A model generated the notes under the pieces. The model worked only from the letters and a program-made list of their open reading frames with translations. It had not been told where the DNA came from and searched no databases. A program made the position numbers and the translations under genes. From Phycisphaerae bacterium (lineage in GTDB: Bacteria > Planctomycetota > Phycisphaerae > UBA1845): 40,583 bases of DNA. Below, in pieces: positions 16,853-24,195 of this stretch. The stretch spans positions 1 to 40,583 of the forward strand of contig JAJDDX010000233.1 of assembly GCA_029260055.1 (NCBI GenBank), in the 5' to 3' direction. The first letter of the stretch is position 1; every line of letters starts with the position of its first letter.

Positions 16853-17638
16853 CTACCTCCGCCCGGCTTTGTGGACGAAGCTCGCGGCGAGTGCCTCATC
16901 GATCGGGTTAGCGGGCTTGCCGTCGATCTTGATGCCCGTGCCGACGATGACGCCGTCGGCCACGTCGAGCAGGGACCGGACCGTGTCCGGCGTGGCTCCG
17001 CTGCCGACGAAGAGCCGTCGGTCCGGCACTGCGGCGCGGACAGCGCGCAATTCATCGAGGTCGACCGCGTCACCCGTGGCAGCGCCGGTCACGATGAGTC
17101 CGTCCGCGAGCCCGCGATAGGCTGTGTCCCGAGCAGCCTGGGCAATGTCCGGTTGGCTGATCGGGGTGGCGTGCTTGACGTGGACGTCGGCAAGGATCGC
17201 GATTCGTCGACCGAGCAACTTGCGATAGGCGAGTGTCTCGTCCGCGTTACCCGTGATGAACCCCTGGTCGGTGGCGCTGACCCCGGTGTGGACATTCACG
17301 CGAACGAAGGACGCTCCGGCGGCGGCTGCGATGCCGAGGGCCGCAGTCGCGTCATTGCGGAGTGCGTTGATACCGATCATGAGCTCGACGCCGCGCCTGA
17401 CGTGTTCCGCTGCGACGGCCATGGCGGCGATGCAGGCCGGTGGCAGGTCGGTGGCGGGGAAGGGGGCGTCCCCGAAGTTCTCGATGATCGCGGCATCGAA
17501 GCCTGCTTCGCGGAGCGTGCGGCCATCCTGCAGCGCCCGTTCGATGACCTCGTCCATTGACAGTTGGCTACTCGCCCGGCCCGGGAGCGCGGGAAGGTGA
17601 ATCACGCCGATCAGCGCCGGGGAGGGCAAGTGAATCAT
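16853..17638 (-). CDS. BtpA/SgcQ-family TIM-barrel protein
   Basis: A 261-residue protein of the BtpA family: LIGVIHLPALPGRASS at the N-terminus, GFDAAIIENFGDAPF (46-60), and a C-terminal phosphate-loop-like LFVGSGATPDTVRSLL, followed by ADGVIVGTGIKIDGK. The fold is a TIM barrel. In cyanobacteria BtpA is linked to photosystem I assembly; in other bacteria the role is unknown, and SgcQ sits among sugar-phosphate genes. There are no photosynthesis genes here, so a sugar-phosphate or nucleoside-related enzyme role is more likely. It is the first gene of the pair with the LD-carboxypeptidase. Start ATG 17638; only a weak GAG precedes it. Confidence 0.85.
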   Translation of the reverse strand: MIHLPSPALIGVIHLPALPGRASSQLSMDEVIERALQDGRTLREAGFDAAIIENFGDAPFPATDLPPACIAAMAVAAEHVRRGVELMIGINALRNDATAALGIAAAAGASFVRVNVHTGVSATDQGFITGNADETLAYRKLLGRRIAILADVHVKHATPISQPDIAQAARDTAYRGLADGLIVTGAATGDAVDLDELRAVRAAVPDRRLFVGSGATPDTVRSLLDVADGVIVGTGIKIDGKPANPIDEALAASFVHKAGRR

Positions 17639-17704
17639 CGCAGTTTCGCTCGGTACGCGCCGTACGCTCGTTCGGTTCGGCGTGGTTCACACGGGTGGAC
17701 GGCC

Positions 17705-18028
17705 TCACTCGCTCTTGCGGAAGACGGCGACGACATCCTCGATGGGCACGACGTACAGGCAGTTGTCGGCATCGAACTCGACCGGAATCGCGTGCTTGGG
17801 ATTGAACAGGACGCGATCGTACTGGCGCACCGGGAAGTCCTCATCGTTTTCGATCTGGGTCGACACGGAGACGATGCGCCCGGTGATCGTCGGGATCTCA
17901 ATCGAATCCGGTAGCTCGATACCGCCCTTGGTCACCTTCTTGTCCTCATCCTTGCGGATCAGGACGCGCTTTCCGAGCGGCTCTACCGTGTCGAGCTTAC
18001 TTGTCTGTTTCTGTGTTCGGTCGGCCAT
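17705..18028 (-). CDS. groES: Co-chaperonin GroES
   Basis: A 107-residue Cpn10. The signature VEPLGKRVLIRKDE (15-28) is followed by the mobile-loop region TKGGIELPDS (33-42), which contacts GroEL, and a C-terminal NCLYVVPIEDVVAVF (89-103) strand pair. It caps the GroEL folding chamber. Start ATG 18028 has AAGGA 7 nt upstream; the longer open frame gives a Cys/Arg-rich leader and is rejected. No groEL gene is adjacent, so this may be a second, separately controlled copy or the only copy in a genome with unlinked genes. An upstream candidate promoter is listed separately. No CIRCE inverted repeat is seen. Confidence 0.92.
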   Translation of the reverse strand: MADRTQKQTSKLDTVEPLGKRVLIRKDEDKKVTKGGIELPDSIEIPTITGRIVSVSTQIENDEDFPVRQYDRVLFNPKHAIPVEFDADNCLYVVPIEDVVAVFRKSE

Positions 18029-18097
18029 CGGCCAGTCCTTACTCCAGCGGTTCGGGTGGGCCGATCGCGATCGGCATCGCGCCGGCCTCATTTGATT

Positions 18098-18127
18098 ATT
18101 GTATCCGCCCTCAGCGAATAGTGCGAA
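18098..18127 (-). promoter_or_regulatory. Candidate sigma-70-type promoter for groES
   Basis: On the minus strand, TTCGCA (18122-18127) and TACAAT (18098-18103) are separated by 18 bp. The -10 differs from consensus at one base, the -35 at two. It would start transcription about 60 bp before the groES ATG. Confidence 0.45.
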
Positions 18128-18217
18128 TCCACCGCTATCGGTTTCAATCGGCTTTCAGAGCCGCGAGACTTGCGAAAAACGGGGTTGGGGGAGGGCTGAG
18201 CGGGCCCGCCGGCACCG

Positions 18218-18246
18218 TTCACACGGCACGGCACGCATGTTATGCT
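18218..18246 (+). promoter_or_regulatory. Candidate sigma-70-type promoter for the M29 aminopeptidase
   Basis: TTCACA (18218-18223) and TATGCT (18241-18246) are 17 bp apart, in the gap upstream of the aminopeptidase gene. One mismatch at -35 and two at -10. The resulting leader would be about 110 nt. Confidence 0.4.
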
Positions 18247-18362
18247 TCGGCTCGGCCGCAAGCCCGCTTATGCCGGGGCGACGCGGCGGATTCCACGGAG
18301 CGGGAGGTTGACGCTCGTGACCTCGCCCGATGCTCAGTCCGGCTCTTACCAAGGGATGAACC

Positions 18363-19478
18363 ATGATCGATCCGCGAATGACCAAGTTGGCTGAAGTCCT
18401 CATCAAGTACTCCACCGCGCTGAAGAAGGGCGAGAAGATCCTGATCGAGGCTATCGATATTCCAATCGAGATGACGTGCGAGTTGATCCGCGTGGCCCGC
18501 GAGGCCGGCGGTGATCCGCTCGTGACGCTCAAGAGCAACCGGGTCAACCGGGCGCTGATGATGAACGGCTCCAAGGAGCAGATGGCGTTGTGGGCCGAAA
18601 CCGAGGCGCTGCGTATGGGCAACGTCGATGCCTACCTCGGCCTGCGCGGTAGCTTCAACATCGCCGAAAACTCCGATCTTCCGGAGGACAAGCACAAGCT
18701 CTATCAGGAGAGCGTGTGGAAGAAGGTACACCTGGACATTCGCGTGCCCAAGACGCGGTGGGTCGTGCTTCGCTGGCCGTCGTCGTCGATGGCTCAACAG
18801 GCGAACCGCAGCACCGAGGCGTTCGAGCAGTTCTACTTCGATGTCTGCACTATGGACTACGCACGCATGGGCAAGGCCATGCAGCCTCTGGCCAAGCGGA
18901 TGACCGAGGCTGACCAGGTCAAGATCGTCGGGCCGGGCACCGAGCTGTCGTTTTCGGCGAAGGGCATCGCCGCCATCCCGTGTGACGGCAAACTGAACAT
19001 TCCCGACGGAGAGGTGTTCACCGCTCCGGTGAAGGATAGCGTGAACGGGGTAGTGCAATACAACGCGAGGACGATCTACCAGGGCGTCATGCACGACGAT
19101 GTGCGGTTCGAATTCAAGGATGGCAAGATCGTCAAAGCCACAAGCTCGAACACCGAGCACCTCAACAAGGTGCTCGATACCGACGCCGGATCCCGGTACA
19201 TCGGTGAGTTCGCCATTGGCTTCAACCCGTACGTGACGGAGCCGATGCTGGACATCCTCTTCGACGAGAAGATCGCGGGCTCGTTCCACTTCACGCCGGG
19301 CCAAGCCTACGAAGAGGCCGACAACGGCAACAAGAGTACCGTCCACTGGGATATCGTCTGTCTTCAGGATGAGAAGAACGGCGGCGGCGAGATCTGGTTC
19401 GACGGCGAACTCATCCGCAAGGACGGCATGTTCGTCGTGGATGATCTGAAGCCGCTGAATCCGGAGAACCTCAAGTAG
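18363..19478 (+). CDS. Aminopeptidase, peptidase family M29
   Basis: A 371-residue metallo-aminopeptidase of the thermophilic aminopeptidase (AmpS/AmpT/PepS) family, releasing N-terminal residues from peptides in the cytosol using two metal ions. The C-terminal half has the family ligands: E217 in PDGEVFTAP, E282 in YIGEFAIGFN, H309 in GSFHFTPGQAY with Y316, and H328/D330 in STVHWDIV. The N-terminal half has the usual Rossmann-like region with IRVAREAGGDPLV. AAGGG lies about 8 nt before the ATG at 18363. The CxxCH lipoprotein gene follows 46 bp later on the same strand, probably in one transcript. Confidence 0.93.
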   Translation: MIDPRMTKLAEVLIKYSTALKKGEKILIEAIDIPIEMTCELIRVAREAGGDPLVTLKSNRVNRALMMNGSKEQMALWAETEALRMGNVDAYLGLRGSFNIAENSDLPEDKHKLYQESVWKKVHLDIRVPKTRWVVLRWPSSSMAQQANRSTEAFEQFYFDVCTMDYARMGKAMQPLAKRMTEADQVKIVGPGTELSFSAKGIAAIPCDGKLNIPDGEVFTAPVKDSVNGVVQYNARTIYQGVMHDDVRFEFKDGKIVKATSSNTEHLNKVLDTDAGSRYIGEFAIGFNPYVTEPMLDILFDEKIAGSFHFTPGQAYEEADNGNKSTVHWDIVCLQDEKNGGGEIWFDGELIRKDGMFVVDDLKPLNPENLK

Positions 19479-19524
19479 GGTCGGCGACTCGATCGCGAGA
19501 GGGAAGTAGCACGGGAGAACAGGC

Positions 19525-20124
19525 ATGAAATGCACTGTACCGATCGTCGGATTCGCCCTGCTTGCGTTGGCGACGGGGCTCGTCTCGGGCTGCGCAGCGG
19601 CGAAGAGCGACGGCGCTGCGCCCGGGAAGACTGCAAGCTACCATGCCGCGCAGGCGGACGTGGAGTTGGCGCGGCTGCTGGTCAAACTCGAGTTGCGCAC
19701 TCGGGGTGTCATCGGCTCGCATTACGGGGGCGCCGACTTCGCGCATCGGGCGTGGCTCGCCGAGAACCTCCTGTTGCCGGCTGCCGTGGCGGACAAGGTC
19801 TTTCACCAGGTCGTACCCGAGGTCACGGGGGGGCGTGCGTGGGTCAAGATGGTGGTCGACGAGCCGCGCAATCCGCACAACGCGGGTGACGCTACCGCGA
19901 TTGCGATGCTCGCCGACATCAAGACCGGGCAGCCCGAGGCGATCCGGCGAACGCGTGAGGCTTACTATTACGCGGAGCCGATCAAGGCCAAGAAGGCCTG
20001 TCTGCTCTGTCACGGTCAGCCGACCGGCGAGTCGGACCCGTACTTCCCTCAGTACAAGAAGAACGGGTGGGAAGAAGGGCAGGTCGTAGGCGCGGTCGTG
20101 GCCCGGGTGGCTCCGGCGGCGTAG
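19525..20124 (+). CDS. DUF3365/Tll0287-like lipoprotein with CxxCH haem motif
   Basis: A 199-residue predicted lipoprotein: hydrophobic leader, then LVSGC with the lipidated C23. The mature part resembles the DUF3365 (Tll0287-like) sensor/haem domain: N-terminal helices, WVKMVVDEPRNPHNAGDA (106-123), then CLLCHG (159-164), a c-type haem-binding motif, ending in the PYFPQYKKNGWEEGQVVGAV type tail shared by the family. It would sit at the outer face of a membrane and bind one haem c with a nearby His as the second ligand. Its role is unknown: redox sensing or electron transfer. GGGAGAACAGGC precedes the ATG. It follows the aminopeptidase and converges on the PH-domain gene. Confidence 0.82.
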   Translation: MKCTVPIVGFALLALATGLVSGCAAAKSDGAAPGKTASYHAAQADVELARLLVKLELRTRGVIGSHYGGADFAHRAWLAENLLLPAAVADKVFHQVVPEVTGGRAWVKMVVDEPRNPHNAGDATAIAMLADIKTGQPEAIRRTREAYYYAEPIKAKKACLLCHGQPTGESDPYFPQYKKNGWEEGQVVGAVVARVAPAA

Positions 20125-20145
20125 GCCGTCATCGCCCACCCGCTG

Positions 20146-20787
20146 CTACAGGTTTTCGACGAAGAGTGATTTGCGGCGCATGGTCCTCATGCGGCCTCGG
20201 ATGGCTTCCGCGATCCGATCGGACTCCGCGATCCCCTCGATAACGATCTCTCGGTCGGTGGCGTCGGTGGAGACGATCGCGACGGTCCCGAGCCCGAAGA
20301 TCCGGTCCAGCAGCGTTCTGTGCACCCGCACGTCGTCCACACGAATAAGTTCCGTCTGATCGATCGTCTGGCTGAGGATGCCTCGCGAGATGAAGAGCCG
20401 CTGGGACGTAAGGCGGTAGCGGTGCCCGATGATTCGATAGGCGACCCGTCCCAAAACGACGCCACCCGATACCACGAGCAGGGCGGTGATGATCCAGAAG
20501 GCCGTCGAGCCCGTCAGGGCATCCCACTTCGACGAGAGCCAGACCAGCCCGATCGCTACGGTGGCGTTCGCAGCGACCCAGAGCAAGATGCGGCCTGCGT
20601 AGTGTTTCCAGTGGGTCCTTCCGACCCACAGTTCCTTCTCGGCGGCGGGATCGACGCCTTCGCCGTCGCCGGCCGCCTGTGCCAGGGTAGCCCCCTCTCC
20701 GGAGGCCTCCTGGCTATCGGTGTCGGCCGATCTGCCGGAAGGGGGATCCGGTTCCACCGGTTCACTCGTCTCGGTTGGATTCTCCAT
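20146..20787 (-). CDS. Bacterial PH-domain (bPH2/DUF304) membrane protein
   Basis: A 213-residue membrane protein. Residues 1-50 are acidic, Pro/Glu/Ser-rich and probably disordered; two membrane helices are at about 63-84 and 96-116; a bacterial PH domain at about 122-200 begins with HRYRLTSQRLFISRGILSQT and contains DVRVHRTLLDRIFGLGTVAI, as in the bPH2/YdbS type. Family members are of unclear role, some in membrane stress or secretion. ATG 20787 is chosen because the longer frame from 20835 adds an unrelated Trp/Cys leader. It converges with the CxxCH lipoprotein gene, leaving 21 bp between stops. Confidence 0.82.
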   Translation of the reverse strand: MENPTETSEPVEPDPPSGRSADTDSQEASGEGATLAQAAGDGEGVDPAAEKELWVGRTHWKHYAGRILLWVAANATVAIGLVWLSSKWDALTGSTAFWIITALLVVSGGVVLGRVAYRIIGHRYRLTSQRLFISRGILSQTIDQTELIRVDDVRVHRTLLDRIFGLGTVAIVSTDATDREIVIEGIAESDRIAEAIRGRMRTMRRKSLFVENL

Positions 20788-20943
20788 GGTGGCGTCAGTG
20801 TACCCCCAACAGCCGGGTAGATGCCAGTGGGGCATTTGGCGCTCGCGGAGTTGTCTCTATCGCCCCCGATCGAGCGGCCGACGGGGTGCCTTCCCGCTCG
20901 TTGGCACGGTTTTTGCAGCGTCAAAACGTCCTGTGATTTGTGC

Positions 20944-20971
20944 TTGACGACACCTCTTGTGGACCTACACT
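20944..20971 (+). promoter_or_regulatory. Candidate promoter for the poly-Asp protein gene
   Basis: TTGACG (20944-20949) and TACACT (20966-20971) are separated by 16 bp, each close to sigma-70 consensus. A start near 20978 would give a leader of about 128 nt before the ATG at 21106. Nothing else is recognised in the 318 bp between 20788 and 21105. Confidence 0.45.
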
Positions 20972-21105
20972 TTGCCCGGTTTTTCCGGAGCGGTCGCCTC
21001 CGGTGGCGACGCCTCACGGACTCGCGGAAGGAGCGGTCCGGAGGATGCGCGGATTCACGACTGCCGAGGCGGGGGCGCCGCGGAAAACCGTCGGTGGAGC
21101 AGAAG

Positions 21106-21447
21106 ATGAAGGCTTTACTCTACTCATGTGATCGCGAAGAGGTCGGGGAGTGTTGCACGGGATTCGAGGAACCTCTCATTCCCGCACCGGTCGAAGAGCA
21201 CGAAGGGGCGGGCGAGACCGGTATCCCGGAGTTGGCGCCGGGGACTTTCCCCGAGCGTGACAGCGAGTTCATCGCGTCTGTCGATGCCGACGACGGCGGC
21301 TGGGATGACGACGACGATGATGACTTCGATGACGACGATCTGTTCGACGACCCCGACGTGGATGAGCTAGACGACGACGAGGACGACGATCTTCTCGCCG
21401 ATGACGATGACGACGATGTCGACGTGGACACGGATCGTGACCATTAG
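21106..21447 (+). CDS. Poly-aspartate acidic protein, 113 aa
   Basis: A 113-residue protein of unknown family. The start ATG 21106 has an excellent GGTGGAG 6 nt upstream. Residues 1-60 are ordinary, with C8, C16 and C17 and a Pro/Glu-rich middle (PAPVEEHEGAGETGIPEL). From about 60 to the end, almost every residue is Asp or Glu, with short hydrophobic breaks (DDDFDDDDLFDDP, ELDDDEDDDLLADDD). It has no signal peptide. Such tails can bind metals or basic proteins, or mimic nucleic acid; which applies is not shown. The next gene encodes an Arg-rich protein. The repeats in the DNA make this region prone to slippage. Confidence 0.7.
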   Translation: MKALLYSCDREEVGECCTGFEEPLIPAPVEEHEGAGETGIPELAPGTFPERDSEFIASVDADDGGWDDDDDDDFDDDDLFDDPDVDELDDDEDDDLLADDDDDDVDVDTDRDH

Positions 21448-21589
21448 TCCTCCGCCAATCCGCCCGTCCGAAAACCGGTTGGCCCACTGACGGCCGCCGC
21501 ATACCGCGATTATGGAACCTTCCCGACTGCGCCGGATCGAGACGGCCTAGGTCATTAAGGTCGCCGTGCTTTGAACCGATGCACGGTGT

Positions 21590-21940
21590 ATGTCAGAGAT
21601 TCAAGACGAACAAGACCGACGGTCCGGTCGAACCGGGCGGCGCGCAGCGGTTGACCGCCGTTCGGGCATGGATCGTCGACGCGGGCCGGGCCGGCGACGC
21701 GGCGAGGTGCGCCGTGCCGCTGAAGAGGGTGAAATCACCGGTGAACTCCTCGAGTTCATCATGGCGATCGACGAGTACAAACGCATCAATGATCGCCCCT
21801 TCCCGACTTGGTCCGAGGTGTTCGAGATAGTCCAGTACTTGGGCTATCGCAAGGTCGCCGGCCAGGCGGATCACATCAACACGGCCAGCGGTTCCGAGGT
21901 GCTCGAATCGGGCGCGGAAGCCGCCGAGGTCGGCGCATAG
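21590..21940 (+). CDS. Small conserved protein with Arg-rich repeats, 116 aa
   Basis: A 116-residue protein. The first 45 residues hold repeated RRSG/DRRxG units (DRRSGMDRRRGPGRRR), strongly basic. Residues 48-90 form a compact helical part, EITGELLEFIMAIDEYKRIN followed by DRPFPTWSEVFEIVQYLGYR, which resembles a short conserved hypothetical module found in planctomycetes and some proteobacteria. The tail is Ala/Glu-rich. The basic repeats suggest contact with nucleic acid or an acidic partner. Start ATG 21590; the site before it is weak (ACGGTG). It follows the poly-Asp gene by 142 bp and converges on the first receptor gene. Confidence 0.75.
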   Translation: MSEIQDEQDRRSGRTGRRAAVDRRSGMDRRRGPGRRRGEVRRAAEEGEITGELLEFIMAIDEYKRINDRPFPTWSEVFEIVQYLGYRKVAGQADHINTASGSEVLESGAEAAEVGA

Positions 21941-22039
21941 TCAATCCCATATCCACATCCGGTGCCCGTGGTTTTCCGGTATGGACTCGGCTGCGGCCGA
22001 TCCACGTCTAGCCGGCGCGGCAACGCAGCAATCCCGTGG

Positions 22040-24163
22040 CTAAGGAATGGCGATTCGAACTTCGGCATAGATCATCCGGGGTACTTCCGCGTCGTTTATG
22101 AAGAGCGACGCACCTTCGGCATGATCGGGGTCGAGCAGGTTTCGCGCTCCTATCGCGATCGAAACCTGATCCTCCCGGAACTCGTATTCGGCTCGAACGT
22201 CGAGGCGGAAATAGGGATCGATCTGCTTGCCCACGAAGGGCCACAGTGGGTTGGGTGCTTCGACCGCGTCGACGTAGTACAGATAGCCCGACAGGTGCAG
22301 ATCCTCGGTTGGGCTGTAGACCGCACCGAGCATGGCCTTGTGCCTCGGTGGCGACATGGAATACGAATCGTGCAGCGGCACCGAGGCATGCCAGTCGAGT
22401 TGGGTGTAGCTGTAGTTTCCCAGCAACGTCAGTTTGTCCGTCACGGCGTATTTCAGTTCCAGCTCCGCGCCGTATGAAGAGGCCCGCGCACGGTTGTCCA
22501 GGTCCAGCGCAATCAGGCCCGGCGGGCCGATCCGAGGGCTTAAGGTCGTGATCTCGTCGTATTCATGCCAGAAGAAGTTCAGGCTGGTGTCGACGCGATC
22601 GAACAGCCGACCTCGGTAGCCGAGCTCAAAAGCGACCAGCGACTGCGGGTCTATGTCGCGACTGCTATCGACTACCGCGAGGCCGTTCAGCAGGGGAACC
22701 TCCAGTTGCCTGACCGCAGCCGGCGGCATCTGAAAGGCTCGCGACACGGCCCCGTACAGGATTGCGTCGTCGCTCAACTCGTGAGTCAGAGCCGCCCTGG
22801 CGCTCGGCTGAATCCCGCCGTAGGTGTCGTAGTCGATTCGCGCACCGAGGTCGAGCTTCCATCGTTCCGCGAGCTGCCATTGATCCTGAACATAGATACC
22901 CACGACGGCGGATGTGATGCGGTCCTCGTCGAGCAAATGGGGGTCGCCGTTGCCGGTGTCGATCGTGTCGAGGCGCGTGTCGATTCCCCACGTCAGTCGG
23001 TGTGCTTCCGCGGGGACTACTGTCTGACGGAGTTGCAGAGCGACTTGCTGATAACGATAGTCGACGGCGGGCATGCCTTGCGAGGCCCAGAGGTCGTTGG
23101 CGTACAGGGTCAGTTCGAGTTGATTGTCCGGGGCGACTTCGCGCTTCCAGGTGCCCATGATGAACGACGCCTGGCTGCCGGAGTTCCGCGTGAGGGCCAG
23201 GCCGGCCAGCGGTGGGGGCGGATAGGCGCCATCCACTAGAGCGTGCCCGGCGGAAAGCGTGAAGCGATCCGTCGGTGACGTTTCGTAAATCGCGTGAACC
23301 CCGATGCGCCCCGCCTTGTATTCATCCTCGAGGCCACGGATGAACGATCCACCCTCGCGAAAACCATCGTTGGCTTCGTACTCGCCGGAAACTCGGAACC
23401 GAAGCTTGCCGTCTCTTACGGCGTAGCCGGTATGCTGATGGAAACTGCCTCTGGTGCCGCCACCGGCTGACAGCGTCAGGCCGAGTTGATCTGTGGGGTC
23501 CTTGGTGATGACGTTGATCACGCCGTTGACGGCGTTGGCTCCCCAGATCACGCCACCGGGGCCGCGGATGACCTCAATGCGGTCGATGTCCTCGAGTTGG
23601 AACGGCCAGGAGTGCCACAGCGCTCCACCGAAGAGGGAATTGAATATCTGTCGCCCATCGACGAGCACCAGAATCTGCCTTGCCACGAAGCCGTGAAACC
23701 CACGCGCCGAGACGGCCGAGGAACCCGAAGCCAGGTGAGCGACGTCGACGCCGGCCGCGAGGCGCAGCGCGTCGGGAATGGTCCTCGCCCCGGCGCGTCG
23801 GATGTCCCGGGCTGTAATTACGCTCATGGCGTAGGGAACGGATGTGAGCTTCTGCGCATGCCGTCCGGCTGTGACGACGATCGGGATTTCGAGTTCGAGC
23901 AAGTCAATGTCCTCGAAATCCTCTTCGTCATCGTCGTCCGGGTTCAAGTCGATGTCGGGAGCGTGCGGCGGTTCCCCACCGGTCTGAGCGAAAGTGGCCG
24001 TCGGCGCCGCGAGCCAAGCCGGCAGGGCGAGCAAGAGTATGCTCAGCGCACAGACTCTCGTGGCCGTGAACTGGAGGCGGATGCAATCGCCGACCGAGCG
24101 CACCGGCGGCACTCCGCGTCGAAGCGTGTCACGTGAGAGATGTGGTTGAAGCGCATCTATCAT
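22040..24163 (-). CDS. TonB-dependent outer-membrane receptor, paralogue 1
   Basis: A 707-residue TonB-dependent receptor. A signal peptide (hydrophobic core about 37-55, cleavage near TFA-QT, 59/60) is followed by an acidic linker (NPDDDDEEDFEDIDLL) and a TonB-box-like IPIVVTAG (93-100). The plug (about 105-220) has PYAMSVITARDIRRAG, RIEVIRGPGGVIWGANAV and VINVITKDP. The rest is a 22-strand-type beta-barrel with GVYVQDQW-like and AFELGYRGRLFDRVD segments. It imports a scarce ligand using TonB/ExbB/ExbD energy; those genes are not here. Start ATG 24163; the longer frame runs into the neighbour's 3' end. It is the last gene of the receptor operon, 32 bp after paralogue 2. The protein ends in IAIP, not the usual terminal aromatic residue. 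Ligand unknown. Confidence 0.92.
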   Translation of the reverse strand: MIDALQPHLSRDTLRRGVPPVRSVGDCIRLQFTATRVCALSILLLALPAWLAAPTATFAQTGGEPPHAPDIDLNPDDDDEEDFEDIDLLELEIPIVVTAGRHAQKLTSVPYAMSVITARDIRRAGARTIPDALRLAAGVDVAHLASGSSAVSARGFHGFVARQILVLVDGRQIFNSLFGGALWHSWPFQLEDIDRIEVIRGPGGVIWGANAVNGVINVITKDPTDQLGLTLSAGGGTRGSFHQHTGYAVRDGKLRFRVSGEYEANDGFREGGSFIRGLEDEYKAGRIGVHAIYETSPTDRFTLSAGHALVDGAYPPPPLAGLALTRNSGSQASFIMGTWKREVAPDNQLELTLYANDLWASQGMPAVDYRYQQVALQLRQTVVPAEAHRLTWGIDTRLDTIDTGNGDPHLLDEDRITSAVVGIYVQDQWQLAERWKLDLGARIDYDTYGGIQPSARAALTHELSDDAILYGAVSRAFQMPPAAVRQLEVPLLNGLAVVDSSRDIDPQSLVAFELGYRGRLFDRVDTSLNFFWHEYDEITTLSPRIGPPGLIALDLDNRARASSYGAELELKYAVTDKLTLLGNYSYTQLDWHASVPLHDSYSMSPPRHKAMLGAVYSPTEDLHLSGYLYYVDAVEAPNPLWPFVGKQIDPYFRLDVRAEYEFREDQVSIAIGARNLLDPDHAEGASLFINDAEVPRMIYAEVRIAIP

Positions 24164-24195
24164 CTGTTTCCGCGACACTCTTCGCGTGCTGCACC

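Noticed and set aside
18029-18362. CIRCE operator upstream of groES
   Set aside because: No GCACTC...GAGTGC inverted repeat is present in the gap.
18240-19535. 431-aa minus-strand frame over the M29 aminopeptidase
   Set aside because: Antisense to a gene with all metal ligands conserved; the His/Leu/Val/Arg-rich product has no motif.
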